Of a stretch of DNA of 64,000 bases, positions 63,453 through 64,000 are shown in pieces. Origin of the DNA: an uncultured Clostridium sp. (GTDB lineage: Bacteria > Bacillota > Clostridia > TANB77 > CAG-508); assembly GCA_900553685.1 (NCBI GenBank), contig USEI01000007.1, positions 1-64,000 on the forward strand, written 5' to 3'. Both the position numbers and the translations under genes were made by a program. Numbering within the stretch: position 1 is the first letter of the stretch; every line of letters starts with the position of its first letter. Under the pieces are notes generated by a model, which did no database searches, was not told the DNA's origin, and was given only the letters and a program-made list of their open reading frames with translations.

Positions 63453-64000
63453 ATGAAATTTAATAAGTCTGTTAAAATAATTTTATTAATCTTAGTTTTG
63501 ATTGTTTTATTTTTGGTAATAAGATCAACATATTCAAAATATATCTCAACAAAAGATTCTGGAACAAATTTTCATATTTCAAAATGGAATATTCTTTTAA
63601 ATGATAAAAATATATCGGAAAATAAAGATTTTTCTCAGGATATCCAAATAACTTATAATGAAAATACTGAAAATATTGCTCAAGGTGTTATTGTTCCAAC
63701 AAGTAAAGGATATTTCGAAATTAAACTTGAATCTACAGGAACAGAACTTCCTTTTGAATATACATTAAAAGTAAAACAAGAAGAAGATTTAGATAATAGT
63801 ATTCCTGATTTTAAAATAACTTCTTATATTCTAAATGATAATGAAATTATTGAACTTGACCCTGATCAAACAGAAATAGTAGGTACAGTTGAACCACCTA
63901 AAGATGCTGATGGACATTTTACTGGTGCAGAAGTCATCAATAAATTCATAATTTATGTTGAATGGGATGATAGTGAAAATAATATACTTGATAATCTGGA
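63453..64000 (+). CDS. TasA/SipW-dependent-type secreted protein, partial
   Basis: ATG 63453 follows GGAG. The visible 182 residues start MKFNKSVKIILLILVLIVLF, then LVIRSTYSKYISTKDSGTNFHISKWNI in outline, the pattern of SipW-type signal peptides: a long hydrophobic helix followed by a Tyr-Ser-Lys-Tyr motif. A beta-rich mature part follows, with FEIKLESTGTELPFEYTLKVKQE and NKFIIYVEWDDSENN. It runs off the right edge. It is divergent from the other two TasA-like genes and presumably belongs to the same surface-fibre locus. Confidence 0.75.
   Translation, partial: MKFNKSVKIILLILVLIVLFLVIRSTYSKYISTKDSGTNFHISKWNILLNDKNISENKDFSQDIQITYNENTENIAQGVIVPTSKGYFEIKLESTGTELPFEYTLKVKQEEDLDNSIPDFKITSYILNDNEIIELDPDQTEIVGTVEPPKDADGHFTGAEVINKFIIYVEWDDSENNILDNL

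Overview
The window looks like the chromosome of a very AT-rich, endospore-forming member of the Bacillota, most likely a Clostridia-type uncultured gut lineage. The evidence is SpoVG, the SpoIVB peptidase, YqfC and YqfD, an alpha/beta-type small acid-soluble spore protein, a T-box leader in front of pheST, a SipW-type signal peptidase and strong AGGAGG ribosome binding sites. Almost everything is on the minus strand; only a helical-bundle gene (10541), murC (21913) and a partial TasA-like gene (63453 to the right edge) are on the plus strand. I found no tRNA, rRNA, insertion sequence, prophage or CRISPR.

Layout, left to right. 1-3112: the N-terminal part of a large membrane-anchored cell-wall peptidase, cut by the window edge. 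3491-6425: split transketolase and a small membrane protein. 6499-12773: AddA helicase-nuclease, a helical-bundle protein and a GH25 lysozyme. 13052-16850: pheS-pheT under a phenylalanine T-box. 16892-21217: small peptides, a coiled-coil protein, a DUF5050-like propeller and an anchored surface protein. 21397-24681: spoVG, murC, spoIVB. 24804-38634: a 14-kb Tad-like pilus or secretion operon with CpaB, two degenerate MinD/CpaE-like proteins, a CpaF ATPase, a TadB-TadC fusion and eight pilin-like proteins. 38797-43009: HAD phosphatase, SASP, HPF, RecO, YqzL, Era. 43058-47886: DUF3048, DgkA, YbeY, a coiled-coil protein, YqfD, YqfC. 47954-51200: DUF4116 repeats, SipW-like peptidase, a coiled-coil protein with a small partner. 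51250-64000: a 3271-residue beta-helical surface protein and three TasA/camelysin-like proteins, which are plausible SipW substrates.

The most unusual observation is a shared recoding-like signature. CpaF and Era are each broken by a single extra base, and at both places the sequence is T-CGG-AAA. Skipping the C and reading GGA as glycine restores a conserved functional glycine (Walker A in CpaF, the KH-domain GxxG loop in Era) and the rest of the protein. Scanning the other coding regions by eye I found no other in-frame CGG codon, although CGG is common out of frame. This suggests that CGG may be unassigned here and that CGGA is read with a +1 shift; two coincidental sequencing errors remain the main alternative.

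The second item of interest is the pilus operon. It has no prepilin peptidase, its pilin-like proteins have almost no leader before the membrane helix, its ATPase carries its own N-terminal membrane anchor, and a perfect palindrome sits over the operon's predicted -10 box.
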